Source of the DNA: Xanthostigma xanthostigma
Lineage: Eukaryota > Arthropoda > Insecta > Raphidioptera > Raphidiidae
DNA: 64,000 bases
Assembly: GCA_963575645.1 (NCBI GenBank)
Contig: OY754465.1
Coordinates: 46,898,401-46,962,400, forward strand
Reading direction: 5' to 3'
Positions within the stretch are counted from its first letter, which is position 1; every line of letters starts with the position of its first letter. The notes below the pieces were generated by a model, which did not search any database, was not told where the DNA came from, and saw only the letters and a list, made by a program, of their open reading frames with translations. A program made the position numbers and the translations under genes. Shown here in pieces: positions 10,223-23,064 of the stretch.

Positions 10223-13035
10223 TATTAAAGCCTTCAAGATATACATCCATTGCCGTTTTATTCAAAGTATTTTTTTGCTAATTAATTTATTATACATTTA
10301 CTGTAATAAATTATTTTTGCTGAAAAATATTCGACTAATGAAGATAGAGGTATCTAATTGAAATTAATAACAAATACTAAGGTTTACAATGCCATAATCC
10401 TGCAAAAAATTCCAGCTCTAAACTCAGTGCAATAAAAAAATACTGTATTAATTAATTAGTTTTTGTAACATTAGAAGTTGAAAGTAAGGGAAACTGGTGC
10501 CATCCTACGCGATGAATGTATACTATAATAAATTATTGGGACGGTACAGAACCCTCAAAGCACAAGTTCTACTTGCCCTTGTCAGTCTTTTTTGTTTTGG
10601 AAGTCGTTCTAACGCCGGGAGCGCTACAGCCCAATTAAGAGACATGCTATTTTTCTGTTCGGTAGTGTACAGTGGTACACACAGCAAGATGAAGCGCCGC
10701 TATCAGCCATCGTGTTTAATCGGCACACTCATCAAACACCGGTGGCCAGCAGCGAGCAGTTCATGCACTGTTCAGTAGTGCTGCATCTACGACAACAATC
10801 TGTCCATCTATCTATTGTTAACTTTGTCAACGTTTTGCTCTTTGAACAATTATCATTGCTCGACTTCAACTATTTATTGCTGTACTATCTGTTTTCCGAA
10901 TCTATTTGTGTATCTATATTCTTCTTTATTTTCTATGTTTGTCACATTTATCATTTGTTTAAACTGTAATTTATACACTACTATCTACGATGCTTGTGTT
11001 TTCTTTGTTTTGGTCGATTATTTTCATTCTGAAGTAATTGTTTTTTGATGTGAAATATCTATTGGCGCGTTTGGATTGGAGTAAAAACTTGTAAACCGTG
11101 AGGCTCGACACTGTTCATGGCACGTGTTACGATTAATTGAATTTCGTTAGATGACAGCGCGTGTTAGCGCTTTCTGTGTGTCTGCGTTGAATTATAACAT
11201 GACTTTTGTTGATGGCTACATTTAAAGTACATTTATTAGTTAGTAGAATAGTCATTTAAGTGGCTTGTAACTGAAAATTGCATACGGCGAACATGACGTT
11301 TGTTGATGGCGACATCTAACTTTTATGAGTTACTGAAATGGCTATTTTAATAACGCTGCTTGTAATGTTCATTTAAGTGGTGCTGCTCGTAACTCCAAGT
11401 TGAATTAGTCAAACTTAAATTTATGTTTCATATCTGCCAAGCGTCCCACGATCGCTCTTGTTTTTTTACGATGATCCTATACCTGATTTTAAACCATGCA
11501 TGAGCATGATTTTAAAAGGTTTAGATCAGGGGTCAACAATTAAGTATAGGTGAGTTACCTTAATGTATGGTGCTAATATATTTGAATCAGTAAGCCGATA
11601 GGTAGGTCTATAGTGCTATACAATAGTTTTCTAGCTTATTTATAGTGAAATTTAACTATAAATTACGTATTTAAGTAACTGACAAAGACAATAAAAATGT
11701 TAAATTTTGTAATTCTTGATATTTTGAAAAAAACATTAAAAGAAAAGATTTAAGTAAACAAGTGAATTCAAACAGTAGTTACCAGCAATCTCTGTGGGGC
11801 ATGGAGTATTAAAAAAAAATTTTTTTTACTCTTTGCGCTAAAAACAGAAATAAAATTTTTTGGGAAATTGGCTTTTTTGTTGTTGAAATCAGCAAATGAT
11901 TTCAAAACAGCGAAAAGATCAATTTTCTAAAAGAAGATATCCGTGTAACTATTAATTCTAGTACGTAAAGAACTCGTAGTAATATGCCATCAAAAAGACG
12001 ATGATGAAGATATTAAATATTTATTTAGAGTATTGGATGGCGTAATAATATATTCCATTAGAATTAAACCAAACTCGATGAAACGATTGGAAATTTTCAA
12101 TTAACGACAGTAAACGATATTAAAAATTTGTTCTTTTTTAAACAGAAGAAATAATACAGTCAACTTAAATTGTTAAACGTGTTTCTTTAAAGTATTTCTC
12201 CCTCAAACAGAAAATTTATTCAGAGACGGTTCATCTTAATTTAATATTTTTAATTTATTTGCATTTTTTATTAGTGTTTCCGCTTTGTCTTGACCCAATG
12301 AAAAATTGCCATTCTCATTATTGCCTCGTGTTGTAAATAACATTTTTAAATGTATATAAATAAACGTTTTATTAAAAAAGCAGTGCTTCATTTGCCCTCT
12401 TCTCATGCAGAAACCACGATACTTAATCTAATGAACTGTAATTGCATTTTTTCTTTGTCGCTCTATTAATTGGCTTGTTGCTCTCATTATAGTAGGAGAG
12501 CTATCAAACATTTTTGACTGCCTCAAATACCTATACGATAAATGTTTTCAATCTAATAAATCGATTTTGCCATACCTTGCTAAAAGAAGTTTTACCTCAA
12601 AAAGCGGTTGTCAATTTCTGATACATGTCTCACCTCCAAAATATTTGCTTTTGAATGAAACGGCTCTGTACTTCCCTGGCGTGTATCCGCTTTAGCAGTC
12701 ATATAGCTTGTGGTGGCGGCGGAGAAGTCTCAAGGCGCTTCACCGTGCTTCCGAATTGAATTAGATATTCTGTCGTATTTTTTCGGAAGAATGCTGCGAC
12801 ACAGATTTATAATATTGAATCGAATCAGGAATAATACAAATTGCATTTTATTTCTTTTGTCGAATGAATATGTAAAAGTGTTTGTTAAAATGTGATTTCT
12901 ACCAAGTGTTCAACAAACAACATTTTAAAAGATCTACCTTCCTTCCAAAGAGCACTTTTTTTGTTCTGTGCAAACGAAACACGTATGGAATCATTTCGGT
13001 GTCCGTCTGTCTATATCAGGCGATTTTCTCTGAAA
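10223..13035. other. Long stretch without recognised genes
   Basis: AT-rich DNA. A mildly GC-richer block (10490-10800) holds open frames of 85-93 codons without domains, and 12700-12760 has a short GC-rich patch ('gtggtggcggcggag'). A copy of the word 'ttcgttagatgacagcgcg' near 11145 belongs to the repeat family at 325-612. I see no RNA gene, terminal repeats or splice-supported exon. Confidence 0.5.
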
Positions 13036-13039
13036 CTAT

Positions 13040-13762
13040 TTGCCGTAAAAAAAATTGGTCGTCTGTAAAGTCGGTTTACGGACGATAGTTTTACGTGATA
13101 ACGTATTCCGCTCAAAAATCATATTTAATAATACATAACCTAAATTTTAGTAGCTGTCAAACTATATTTTTACCGACTAATAATTTGATCAACCAAAGCA
13201 AAATACATATTTTTAAGCAATTATAAAAGACATTTAAAAGAATGTATATATATATATATATATTATATATTTGTTAACAAACCGTATAATTTACCTGCTG
13301 TTATGAAATGCAGATCCATTATCGTGCGTTCAGTTATACTTTGGCTTGGATGAATCGGTAATAATTATATGACACAAAAAATATCCGTGCAAAAACGAAC
13401 AAATAACGATGTATTATCTGAAAAATTGCTTTAAAAATTCGATAATTTATGACATTTTTATTAGATATCTTGATTTTAAGTCTTATTTTCCACGGTTTAT
13501 AAAACAAAGGCCATCTGTCAGATGTAGCTTTCGCTGGAACAGCCGAAAAAAATGTTGAACGCACACTACTCTCTGACGTCTAGCGAGAAGAGTGAAATGC
13601 CTACAAGCCGACGCCGATCGTGCTTCTCTATCGCTCTCGCTTGCACGCACAGGGTCAGGCGAAATGTTACGGTGTTACACTTTTTCGTGCGTGCAGCTGG
13701 TGTTTTCATCAATTGATAAGACGTTATCACGTCAAAATGAAATTTGCCAAAGAAGATAGAGT
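13040..13762. mobile_element. Unnamed repeat family FB-B, copy 1
   Basis: The left part (13048-13135) contains 'ctgtaaagtcggtttacgga' and 'ttttacgtgataacgtattc'; the right part (13635-13745) contains 'cacgcacagggtcaggcg', 'actttttcgtgcgtgcag' and 'agacgttatcacgtcaaaa'. Both parts recur, in the same order and orientation, at 15255-15937. The outermost words ACGTGATAACGT and ACGTTATCACGT are inverted, giving short terminal symmetry. The interiors differ. An (AT)n run lies at about 13243-13270. Superfamily not identified. Confidence 0.65.
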
Positions 13763-14807
13763 GTGGTGTCCCAATCACAAGACAAGTTGGATTTTGATTG
13801 TCGAGGTTAATTTCAGCGAGTGAAATAGAAAATTAAAAAAAAAAAAACTTTTTCCAAGGTCATCGTGTAGAGTGTCAAATGGAATCTTTTGGAAGCACGA
13901 ATTCAACAATATATTTGTTATATTTTTAATAATTTTTTGGGTAAAAAATCCTGTTCCTTACCCATATGATCAAAAGAATCGCTCAGAAAAATCTGAAAAA
14001 AATCATGAACACGTGTAGATTAAATGAAAATTATCAGTATTGAAAAAGCCTAGCGCGATCAATTGTTATGAACAATTTAATTGTTTATTTCTTCATAACT
14101 GCTGAAACAAAATTTGGCTATAGACACAAGATGAAACGGAACTCTAATTGTGCAAGTATATCTTACTTGACCGATTTCTCCAGCTACGCCAATAGCTTAT
14201 GTACTGCAAATTAATATTGATAATATTTGGTCTCGTCGTCCATCAGATAAGGAACCAATGTGCCAAATTCATTTTCAACAAGTTTGTTTCTTTCAAGCAT
14301 TTTGCATCAATTTTTTTCATTTTGACCTATTTTTTTTCATCTCATCATCGTCCACCGAAATAGCTATTATTGCCAATTCGCTGTTGCGATAGCTAGAGAG
14401 CATTTTTGGTTTAAATTCTTTTAAATGATCCATTCGAAATAACCCGAAAAACTAAATCCGATTTGCAACGCAATCGTCATTCGAGATGCGTGGTTTGGAC
14501 GAGCGGTAGGTACGCCATAAATGTCACAACCATTTTGCAGAAGGGATTGTCAGAAAATCGGATTTTACAATGACCTTCGATTTTGAATACGTATATTTCT
14601 CCAAAAAAAGCATTGTAGAATTTTAAATCGATCTTGCTAAAAGAATAATTGAAACATTGAAACGATATTTTTTTAAAAATTTTATTCATCACATAGTTTT
14701 TGTACAACTTCAACTTCGAAACAACATTTTCCTACGTATTTTGATCATTGGCTTTAAAACATCTATCTAGAATATAGATGAATGATTTATTTTTGTGTGA
14801 GGACAAA
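13763..14807. other. No recognised feature
   Basis: AT-rich sequence with poly(A) near 13830-13850. Open frames of 62-78 codons on the minus strand have no motif and I do not call them. Confidence 0.5.
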
Positions 14808-15155
14808 CAAATGAAGGGTACACGGGAAGAAGGCGGTTTGTCAAAAAATGTAAATTGTGCAGGAGAGCATTTTGAAGTGTTTAAGATCGTACCATTTACT
14901 TGCTGATGCATTTCTTTCAACGCTTATAACTTTTTTTTTTATTTTGAAAAAAATGCTTCGGCAAAAGCCATTAGCATAACAAAAAAAAAAAAAAAACAAT
15001 TACATGTATAACTTATAACTTTTGACCTAGCGTATTCTTGTCTAAAATGAATACACCAACAGAAAGGTACGACTTTTGGCTACAAGATGGCATAAAAAAA
15101 ATAATTTCGAATTTTTACTGACAAATCGCCTTCTTCCCGTGTACCCTTCAAATGT
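14808..15155. mobile_element. MITE-like element with 35-bp inverted ends
   Basis: Left end (about 14810-14845) 'gaagggtacacgggaagaag' and right end (about 15118-15152) 'cttcttcccgtgtacccttc' are near-perfect inverse copies about 270 bp apart. Long A and T runs fill the interior. The length and absence of coding frame suit a MITE. A TA or longer target duplication cannot be assigned with confidence. Confidence 0.75.
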
Positions 15156-15254
15156 TCTATGTCAGGTGTAGCGAACCTTTCTACACCTACATGTAAATTT
15201 TTTCAAAAATGTTTAATGTAGTCATGACGTGTCAACCAAAGAAATTTAGTTGTC

Positions 15255-15937
15255 AAAAAAATTGGTTGTCTGTAAAGTCGGTTTACGGACGATAGTTTTA
15301 CGTGATAACGTATTCCGTAATACATAATCTAAACCTCCCAAAATTTGGTTTCAATCCGCTTATCCTTGGTGTCGGAATGATAAGAAATGTCAAAAGTGAC
15401 GTTTGCAACTGTCAAAGTATTATGTTCTAATAATAATTAGTTATTCCAATACTTAACTTAGAAGGCGTTGCATTTCACAAAATACAATTAATGTCAAAAA
15501 ATTGAATTAAACATTAGAAATGCAGCCGTTTTCATGTTAAGACAAGACATACGTTATATTGTAATTTACATGTACGGCAAACAAAGACGACCGACCGCGT
15601 CGCGCCATGCAATAGACAACATTGCATTTATATTTTATACAGCTATTTTTCTATATAAATTTGTATAAAAAAACTGTTTAGGCAAATTCTGTTATACGAA
15701 ATCTATGTAAAATGTTCTCCTCTTTCGTTTAAGACTGGTTTCAAACCGATCTGATTTAAATTGAGCGAGAAATTATCAAAAAGCACGCACAGGGTCAGGC
15801 GGAACGTTACGCGTTACGCGTTACGAACGTTAGGAACGTTACGACCGTTACACTTTTTCGTGCATGCAGCCGGTGTTTTATCAATTTATAAGATTGATGA
15901 TTCATCAATTTATAAGACGTTATCACGTCAAAAATGA
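15255..15937. mobile_element. Unnamed repeat family FB-B, copy 2
   Basis: Same end modules and orientation as 13040-13762. Here the right module contains an expanded run of GTTACG-like hexamers (about 15804-15850) and a short duplication of the 'atcaatttataag' word. The middle includes 'caaaatttggtttcaatccg', also found at 52688 and 57140. Two copies only about 1.5 kb apart suggest local duplication or repeated insertion. Confidence 0.65.
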
Positions 15938-18900
15938 ATCAAACATAAAAATAATAATTTTGATAATAATACATCGAGCGCCATGACACTTTTTTGTATT
16001 TGTTATTTGGTGATAGTCAATTGTTTTCGATTTTGCATCTCAATCAATACCGTGCCAACAATAATCTGTGGCGTGCCATGGGTTCGCCACCCCTGTTCTT
16101 TGTGATAGAGAGTTTCACAACGTCATTACGCTACTTCTGGATTTTAATGATTGTAATTTTATTATCACAATCAGGGGCCATTGTCATATCAAATTTTTCG
16201 TCAATGCTTTCTGTAAACAAGCATTTAATGAACAGTACACTCGGTATACCTATACGTTGTTTTGTATATGGGTGCGTGAGACAGTCAGAGTCTGAAACAT
16301 TAGTATGGCTGTTTAGAGTTTAATTTATTACTTGGATTGAATTCATTCGCTTGTACGAATACAAATCAAACATCGCCAACTGAGATTTCCTTATATGTGT
16401 GTACACGTACATGAACGGCATACATACTGTATTAATAGTGGAGTGGATTGGGAAAAAAAGCCTTGAATCCGGTGTGTTTCGAATCGAAAAATGTTTCTTA
16501 CAAAAACTGTAGAGTTGAGCTCCCCCGGCATTTTTGTATAGTTTGTGACCCCATGTCGGAGGGGGTTTTCCCCCATATGCCGCTTTAAAGTTTCGAAAAA
16601 CCCGTTTTTGCCCCATAACTCGGACAATAAATGTTAAGAAATAGGCAAAATTATAACTTTGTAAAAAATAGAGATTTGATTATGTTTGAAGTGTCAAGTT
16701 CAATTATTATTTAATATTACAATGTGCGTCCTAGGTTTAATTAGTATGGAATTATAAAATAAAACTAGACTTTAAAAAGACTTAAAAAACACTTTTTTTT
16801 AGCCATGTAGACGGAAGAGTATAACATAATTTTTAACTATAAAGATTTTGTACTACAGAAATTCTTGATATAGGGAGACTTCCGATCACCGTTGAACAAA
16901 ACCTTTTTAGGCTACATTTCTATAAAAGAGTGTTTTTTTACTTTAATTTTAATTATAACCCTACAAACCAGTACTCAAATGACTATGTTTATAAAAATTA
17001 TTTATATATTGTATATTTATAAATATTTATATAAATGATTGTATTGTCCATAGGCTTATAAACGTGTATAAAATTTAAAACTATTCAGATGTCTGGAAGT
17101 GTGTGAAAATGAAATTGAAAGATTCTGTTAATACATACATATCAGAATATATACACGCAAGTGAAGTTAATAAAAGAATGTTAAAAACATCGAAAAAATG
17201 TACAAAGTGGAATATTTTTCAACTTGACAAACCTTGAAATTACTGAACATGTTTGAGAAAAAACCCAAAAAGTGCTTGTTGTTACATTAATTAGGGTTTT
17301 ACTGAAAATTTCAATTAAAGTTATTTGTTAAACGCATAGATTGTAGTTACTTTGAAAAAATGCATCAACTGCTTGTTTAAATCGCTAGTTTTCAAGTTAC
17401 AATAATAATAAATAAATACAGAATATGTATAAGTATTATTCGGGTTCTTATGCAAGTGCATAATTTCGGGCTTAATCTGTCAAATGTATTTTACCGATTC
17501 CGGGTTTTGATGGTAGCATATACATTATACGTAGTACATAATAGTTTTATTTATGTAAAAACTTTATTGTTTTATGATACAACTGCGAAATGAATGTTTT
17601 TCACACTTCGAATGTATTTTACACTTAGAAATATTTTTTATACTCCGTTGCACTTTTGAAAACTAATCACATTCTTGTGTCGACTGTTCTTTGTGTCAAA
17701 AGGATGCCGTGCATTTGTGTAGTTCTTTTGAGAAATATCCGAAAATTCCTACACGAATGTCTACAACATCACAACAGTAAAAAATCGTTGGGGTTTTCAA
17801 ACGACCTATTTATGTCTGCGTTTCTCATATGAAACTGGAAGTCAGTACTCTAGTTGTTCATCTACAATTTATTTTGAAACAATAAAAATTGTAAAATCAG
17901 TTGATTTCTAAACGCGATTAATAGATGAACAGAAACGTAACCCGTAACAAAATTGATAAATTTTCAGACTATTTACAATTTGATTTCAAAAATAATAATA
18001 CCAGAAAAGGGGGGATATTTAGAATATTTTTAAAAATGTACGGTAACTGTGTTTAAATTTCCAGTAAAACTATTTCAAATAATGATCTAATAAGTAAATG
18101 TTTTCACATAATTCCTTTCAAAAATGAACTAAGCAGAAAATTAATATAGAAATAGTATTTGTATTTGCTATCTGATGAATAAAATACAGTTAGTTTGTTA
18201 ATTGTTATGAATTCAGCCACGAATGTGTAGGGAAATAAGATTCCGATGATCATAATGTTACCACTCCTGTGAATCTGCAAGAATTGTGCATTCTTTTAGA
18301 CTTTAGAGTGTGGATCGTATCACGTGGCTCACGAGCTTTTCGTAGTAGGAAAGTCAGTGAATTGCCAGACGATAAGGTCTGCCAAAAAGTGGCCATATAG
18401 ACAGAGACGACTGTAATTCGTTTTTTAGTGACACCACCAAGTCCGATAAAAAATAAATGAAAATAATTTTAAAAATATTTTACAAAGACTGATATTGTAC
18501 TGAACGTTCCAAAAATTGTATGTTATTGTCAATGCTAAAGTTTTGATAGTGATTGCATCAGTTAAGCATTACATCATAATAGGCTATTACATCGTTTTTT
18601 GAAAGGTGTTTTAAATGAATCCTTAAGTGATTAAGAAGCACTAGAATTATTTTTATAATAATATTTTATAACCGAATAGTGCCATGAAAACGACTTTTAA
18701 TTTATCATTGAATTTTCGCGCGAAAACGACTCGTGACGTCACTATGATTGTAAGTAATAATGATAGTGCACAGTAACCATAATAACACTGTACAATTAAA
18801 AATATTTAAGATTGCTATGATTCTTACATTACAAGTGTAAGTATACAAGCTAGTAAAACTTAAAGAATTATACGTAAAGAATTATATTAGGTATATTAAA

Positions 18901-19225
18901 AATAATATCTGAAGATGTCGAAAGCGCTAATATATAAATATATTAATAAATTAATTTGGAATAGTTTTTCTTTTAAAGTTTCTATTTTAAAATGATTTAA
19001 AATAGTACAACTTTATTTATTTATTAAACGTATTTATCCGTGGTAGATTAGTAGTTTCTGCTTTTACGAAACGGTCTTCCATGATGCGAAATTAATAAAC
19101 TACGAGATAGAAGTCTATAAACGTATCTAATAATAACTTGAAATAACTTCAAACTAACACACAGCACAACATAGACGGTTTACAGACGGTATCCAACATG
19201 GCGAACAAAAAAATGCAACTCTTAA
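15938..19225. other. Long AT-rich stretch, one possible TIR element
   Basis: No gene is supported; the 109-codon frame at 15994-16323 and those near 16320-16627 lack any recognisable motif. At about 16765-16950 the words 'gactttaaaaagac...cactttttttt' and 'agtgtttttttacttta' form weak inverted ends, and a similar word recurs near 30385. Treat that as tentative. Confidence 0.4.
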
Positions 19226-19228
19226 AAT

Positions 19229-19643
19229 CTATATATCTATAAATATAAAATTCTCGTGTCACAGTTTTGGCCGCGCTAATCTCCAAAACCACTGAACAAA
19301 TTTTAATGAAATTTTGTAAATGTGCACCTTATGCTGTAGGATAGTTTTTATTAAATATTTTGTACAAAATTACGGTGTTTTCTCAAAAAAAAAACAGTAA
19401 CAACATGTAACAACATCTGATAGAATTTACTCAAAGTTATTAGCTCAGAAGCAAACAAAAAAACTGTTTTAGTACCAAGTAGCGATATCTGATAGAATTC
19501 GCTCAAAGGTATTATAAGTTCAGAAGCAAATCTGGTAGAACTTCCTCAAAGCTATTGATTTCAGACGCCGGGCCGCAAACGAAATACATTTTGCAGAATT
19601 ATATCTATCACACCCGGGTGAAACCGGGATGGACTGCTACTTG
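19229..19643 (+). mobile_element. Non-autonomous Helitron
   Basis: Starts with a TCTATATATC-type Helitron 5' end leading into 'aaaattctcgtgtcacag' and 'ccgcgctaatctcc', and ends in a CCCGGGTGAAACCGGG hairpin (about 19612-19628) followed by 'atggactgctact'. The interior holds three diverged copies of a unit of about 50-60 bp ('tctgatagaatt.gctcaaag.tatt..cagaagcaaa') at 19420-19560. No helicase frame. The exact 3' terminus (CTRR) is degenerate. Confidence 0.7.
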
Positions 19644-20664
19644 AATTATAAAATTTATAGTGCATTATTATGAATAGAAATCCACATTTCTCGGTTGTTT
19701 TTTACAAAATCTATCAAGAATATGTGTTATTAGATTTTTTCTTACACGGTGCAAAATAGTGATATAAAGGCTTTCTGAAAAATTCCACTGAATTTTTTTA
19801 TATTAAAATTTGACTTTTGTATCCAAATCGACATTTCGTCAAGACCTATTTTAAACAGAAATTTATTTTGCCGCACACACTATTTTATTGACCAAGCTTC
19901 TCCCCTTTACACAGGATTTTCGTATTATTAAGAAATTTTCAAAATGTTTTTCTTGAAGCGTTTGGATGCACCCTTAGTGCGTGCTTAGAGTGAACATGTG
20001 TCATGCCGTAAAGTAAGGGAATCGACGGAATTTTATATTTGTGTGGTGACTTTTACACATTTTAGAGTTCTGTAGACGTACGCTTTTCCTGTGCATCCCC
20101 CACATTGCCATACACCGCGTTCACGCACTTCAGTTCAACCGCTAAAATGCCGACAACTTTGCAAGCAAGTTAAATATTATGTTTTTTTTATTTTCGGTTT
20201 TATTTTACTAGATATAATTTATAATTACATCTGAGTTCGTTTTTACAATGAGCAATAACTAAAAAAACCGACTGATTATTTTAAATGTGATTAAAACGTA
20301 ATGGGAATTATTTTTTTTGAATATTTTAAAATAATTCTGTCGTTGTATCCAAGGAGTTATTCACTATTCTTGCTAGAAATCCTACGGAAATCAGCCTGAA
20401 TCGTGTAGCAAATCTTTTTTTGCATATCCTCTATAAAATAATTGCGCAAAATTTACAAAAATTCAATAGTATTTTTCATAAACCACCCTAGTCTACCAAT
20501 GAAAGTATGAATATGTAAAACAACAACACCCAAAGACACTGTATACAAATACAGACTTTTACAATTAAAAAGAGGTGAGTCGAATCGTGGATACACGACG
20601 AAAACTATGCTTTTTATACATTTTATATTAATGTTAAAAATTTAATAATGTACAAAAATAAGAA
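19644..20664. other. No recognised feature
   Basis: AT-rich sequence without supported genes or RNA genes. Confidence 0.5.
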
Positions 20665-21053
20665 AAAATATTGTTTATTCAACACTCGTTAGTAATATGT
20701 AATTTCGGGGCCCTGCTAAATTCGGGAGAAATAATAGATTATTTCATGTTGACGCGTAGAGTGCTAATAATGAGCCGTACAGTGTGATAATGAATTTTCT
20801 GGACTAATAGAAACGCAGTAGCAAGCCCGAGCGTGCAATAATGAAAAAAAACTGCACGCAGCTTCTGGACCAATAGGAACGTGGTAGGCGGTATTGTATA
20901 TATGAAAACAGCCTCGCAATTCAGCGAAAGTTATGGCTATCTTGTGTGCATCGAGGGCGCTGGGTACGTCAATCAATAAAGTGATTTATTATTTTTCCCT
21001 CTTTTATCAGGACCCCGATTACATATTACTCGTGCTAGTTGAATAAAATATTA
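20665..21053. mobile_element. Inverted-end element with LTR-like signals
   Basis: Ends are inverted over about 50 bp: left 'ttattcaac...gtaatatgtaat..cggggccctg', right 'caggaccccgattacatattactcg...gttgaataa'. Inside, in + orientation, are a CCAAT word (about 20868), a TATATA box (about 20896) and AATAAA (about 20976), the layout of an LTR. One reading is a DNA element; another is a solo LTR (TGTAAT...ATTACA, 20697-21022) in a pre-existing palindrome. The long inverted ends favour the first. Confidence 0.5.
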
Positions 21054-21186
21054 TGTGCGACCATTGATCGAAGGAGAATATTCCACTCGCGTGCGTTTTA
21101 CCGCACTCGCTACGCTCGTGCGACAAATTTCACGCTCATGGAATCTTCTCCTTCTCTCACTAGTCGCACAATATACTATTTTTTAA
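21044..21186. repeat. Short palindromic block adjoining the previous element
   Basis: 'tattatgtgcgac' (about 21050) and 'gtcgcacaatata' (about 21163) are inverted, as are 'gaaggagaa' and 'ttctccttc' inside them. It overlaps the end of the preceding element and may be part of a larger composite. Confidence 0.5.
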
Positions 21187-22325
21187 TTTTTTTGAAAAAA
21201 AATAGAAAAGTAGGTATACTTATGTACTCGCGTTAGAAGTTATATTTCTTTGGCGTGATTAATAACTAATTTTTGTTTTCATACAAATATTACATTGAAA
21301 TAAAATAATGAAAGAACTGGAGTGAGATAATTAATATTCACTGACAATTGTTTTCAGTAATACCAACCAATATTAACAATCACTACTGTATATAATATTT
21401 ATACACATACATACATAATTTTTATTCGTATTGAAATATAACATCACCTGACGTCTATCATTATTCACTGTTTTACATTTTCGATTGCTGAGCCATAACT
21501 CAAAGTTTTAGTTAACGTGCTTACAATCAAAATATTAATATGTCCAAGGTATATGGTTTGCGAGAAACTTCATTCTGTTAATTTTGCTGTTACGCCGGCA
21601 ATTTCATTCTGTTAAATTTGATGTTACAATGTGCGCGCGCATCATTTTTTTCATAACGCGCCAAAAGAAATATAACATTACCTAAATGTTTTCCGTAATG
21701 TACTCAACTAAAAGTACCTCTTTGGGGAAACATTGCAATGTAGTTTGCATTCCAATCTTTTTTTGGGAATTATAGCGGTCGCAGAACCGCGAGCTCATAC
21801 CAGTCGGTTTGTGTATGCCGACTGTCAGATTCTCTAATGCACACATAGACGCTGTTGATCGTTTAATATCTACAGTCTATCTATCTACCCAACTAAATGT
21901 ATAGGCGCAATTCGAGAAATAGAAAGGTCTAAGACTCTACCTTCTCTGGTCGAACATCGCTCCCTTACGTGGCCTCTCACCATTGCTTTACACCTCTTTA
22001 AAGCTGAACGCTTTGCGAGAAAAGAAGTGGTGAGAAACACAAAATGAAATTCTCAAGTGACAGAGAGCAGACGCTGACGCATTGTGAAGAAATAGAGTTA
22101 TAGGAATAAATGGCGGCAAGACATAGAGACCGCGGGGAGGGGAGGGTTCACATATGCCAGAACTTCCTGTTTGGTATAAGGGATGTAACTGTTTTGTGGA
22201 AGCTTATCGACATAGAAACTTTAAATTGAGTGTGTGAATTATTTTTATTTTTTTGAGGTCATCTGTAGGCGCGACTTGAGAGTAACTCGGATCTTTTTTT
22301 CAAACGGAAGTAACGTGGTTACGCC
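21187..22325. other. No recognised feature
   Basis: Moderately AT-rich, with an ATCT-type short run near 21876-21890. No gene or RNA is supported. Confidence 0.5.
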
Positions 22326-22364
22326 TTTTCTGCTATTTAAATGCGTCAACTGACAGATGGGGGT

Positions 22365-23064
22365 ATCAAAACGGTTCTCCGACGTATTATCCGTGGATAC
22401 TACATCCGCGACATTATATCCGCGACTTTAAATCCGCTTGCAAATATATCCGCGACAATATATCTGCATGCAATTATATCCGCAAAAACTACCGACAACG
22501 AAATAGCATACCCGTTTATCGTTCACCCCGGAATGTTTTTTAAAAGCTCTACATTTGCCCCTTCCCGTTTCACTGCAAGACAATTCGCATACCCCTTTAT
22601 CGTTCACCCCGGAATTACAATTCGCATACCCGTTTATCGTTCACCCCGGAATTATTTTTTTAAAAACTCCACATTTGCCCCTTCCCGTTTCACTACGAGA
22701 CAATTCGCATACCCGTTTATCGTTCACCCCGGAATTGTCTTTTTAAAAACTCCACATTTAGCCCTTCCCGTTTCAGTGCGAGAAATTCGCATACCCCTTT
22801 ATCGTTCACCACAGAATTACAATTCGCATACCCGTTTATCGTTCACCCTGGAATGGTTTTTTTAAAAACTCTACATTTGCCCCTTCCCGTTTCACTGCGA
22901 GACAATTCGCATACCCCGAAATTACAATTCGCATACCCGTTTATCGTTCACCCCGGTTTATTCGGATATATTGTCGCAGATATATTTGCAGGCAGATATA
23001 CTGTCGCGGATCTAATGTCGCGGATATAATGTCCGCGGATCTTATGACGTGTTACCATCAAAAC
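22365..23064. mobile_element. Fold-back element with 8-bp target duplication
   Basis: The element spans 22373-23056 (684 bp) and is flanked by perfect 8-bp copies of ATCAAAAC (22365-22372 and 23057-23064). Its ends (GGTTCTCCGACG... and the inverse of GGTAACACGTCA...) lead into inverted blocks built from repeats of 'atatccgcgac' (22395-22490 and 22965-23045). The core is a minisatellite. Ends made of short subrepeats recall Drosophila FB elements. An 8-bp duplication fits hAT, P-like or Merlin-type enzymes; I cannot decide which. The 174-codon frame at 22341-22865 is repeat-derived. Confidence 0.85.
22503..22958 (+). repeat. Minisatellite inside the fold-back element
   Basis: About eight units beginning 'ttcgcatacccgtttatcgt'. 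Long units (about 82 bp) carry an extra 'ctccacatttgccccttccc' segment; short units (about 37 bp) end 'ggaattacaa'; one is truncated. Long and short units alternate partly regularly. The order suggests expansion of a composite unit. Confidence 0.9.

Noticed and set aside
9597..10265. 69-codon minus-strand frame
   Set aside because: It is the right arm of a mariner-like inverted-repeat element.
15994..16323. 109-codon frame with hydrophobic stretches
   Set aside because: AT-rich sequence readily yields Leu/Ile/Phe runs; no start context, splice sites or motif supports it.
20697..21022. Simple solo LTR call
   Set aside because: Inverted similarity extends about 50 bp at both ends and no direct target duplication fits TGTAAT...ATTACA, so I left the class open.
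22341..22865. 174-codon open frame, the longest in the window
   Set aside because: It runs through a minisatellite and the end of a fold-back element; the peptide is a repetition of YRSPRNY-type units produced by the DNA repeat, with no domain.
22503..22958. CRISPR-like array
   Set aside because: Units are contiguous minisatellite copies with no unique spacers, and the window is eukaryotic.
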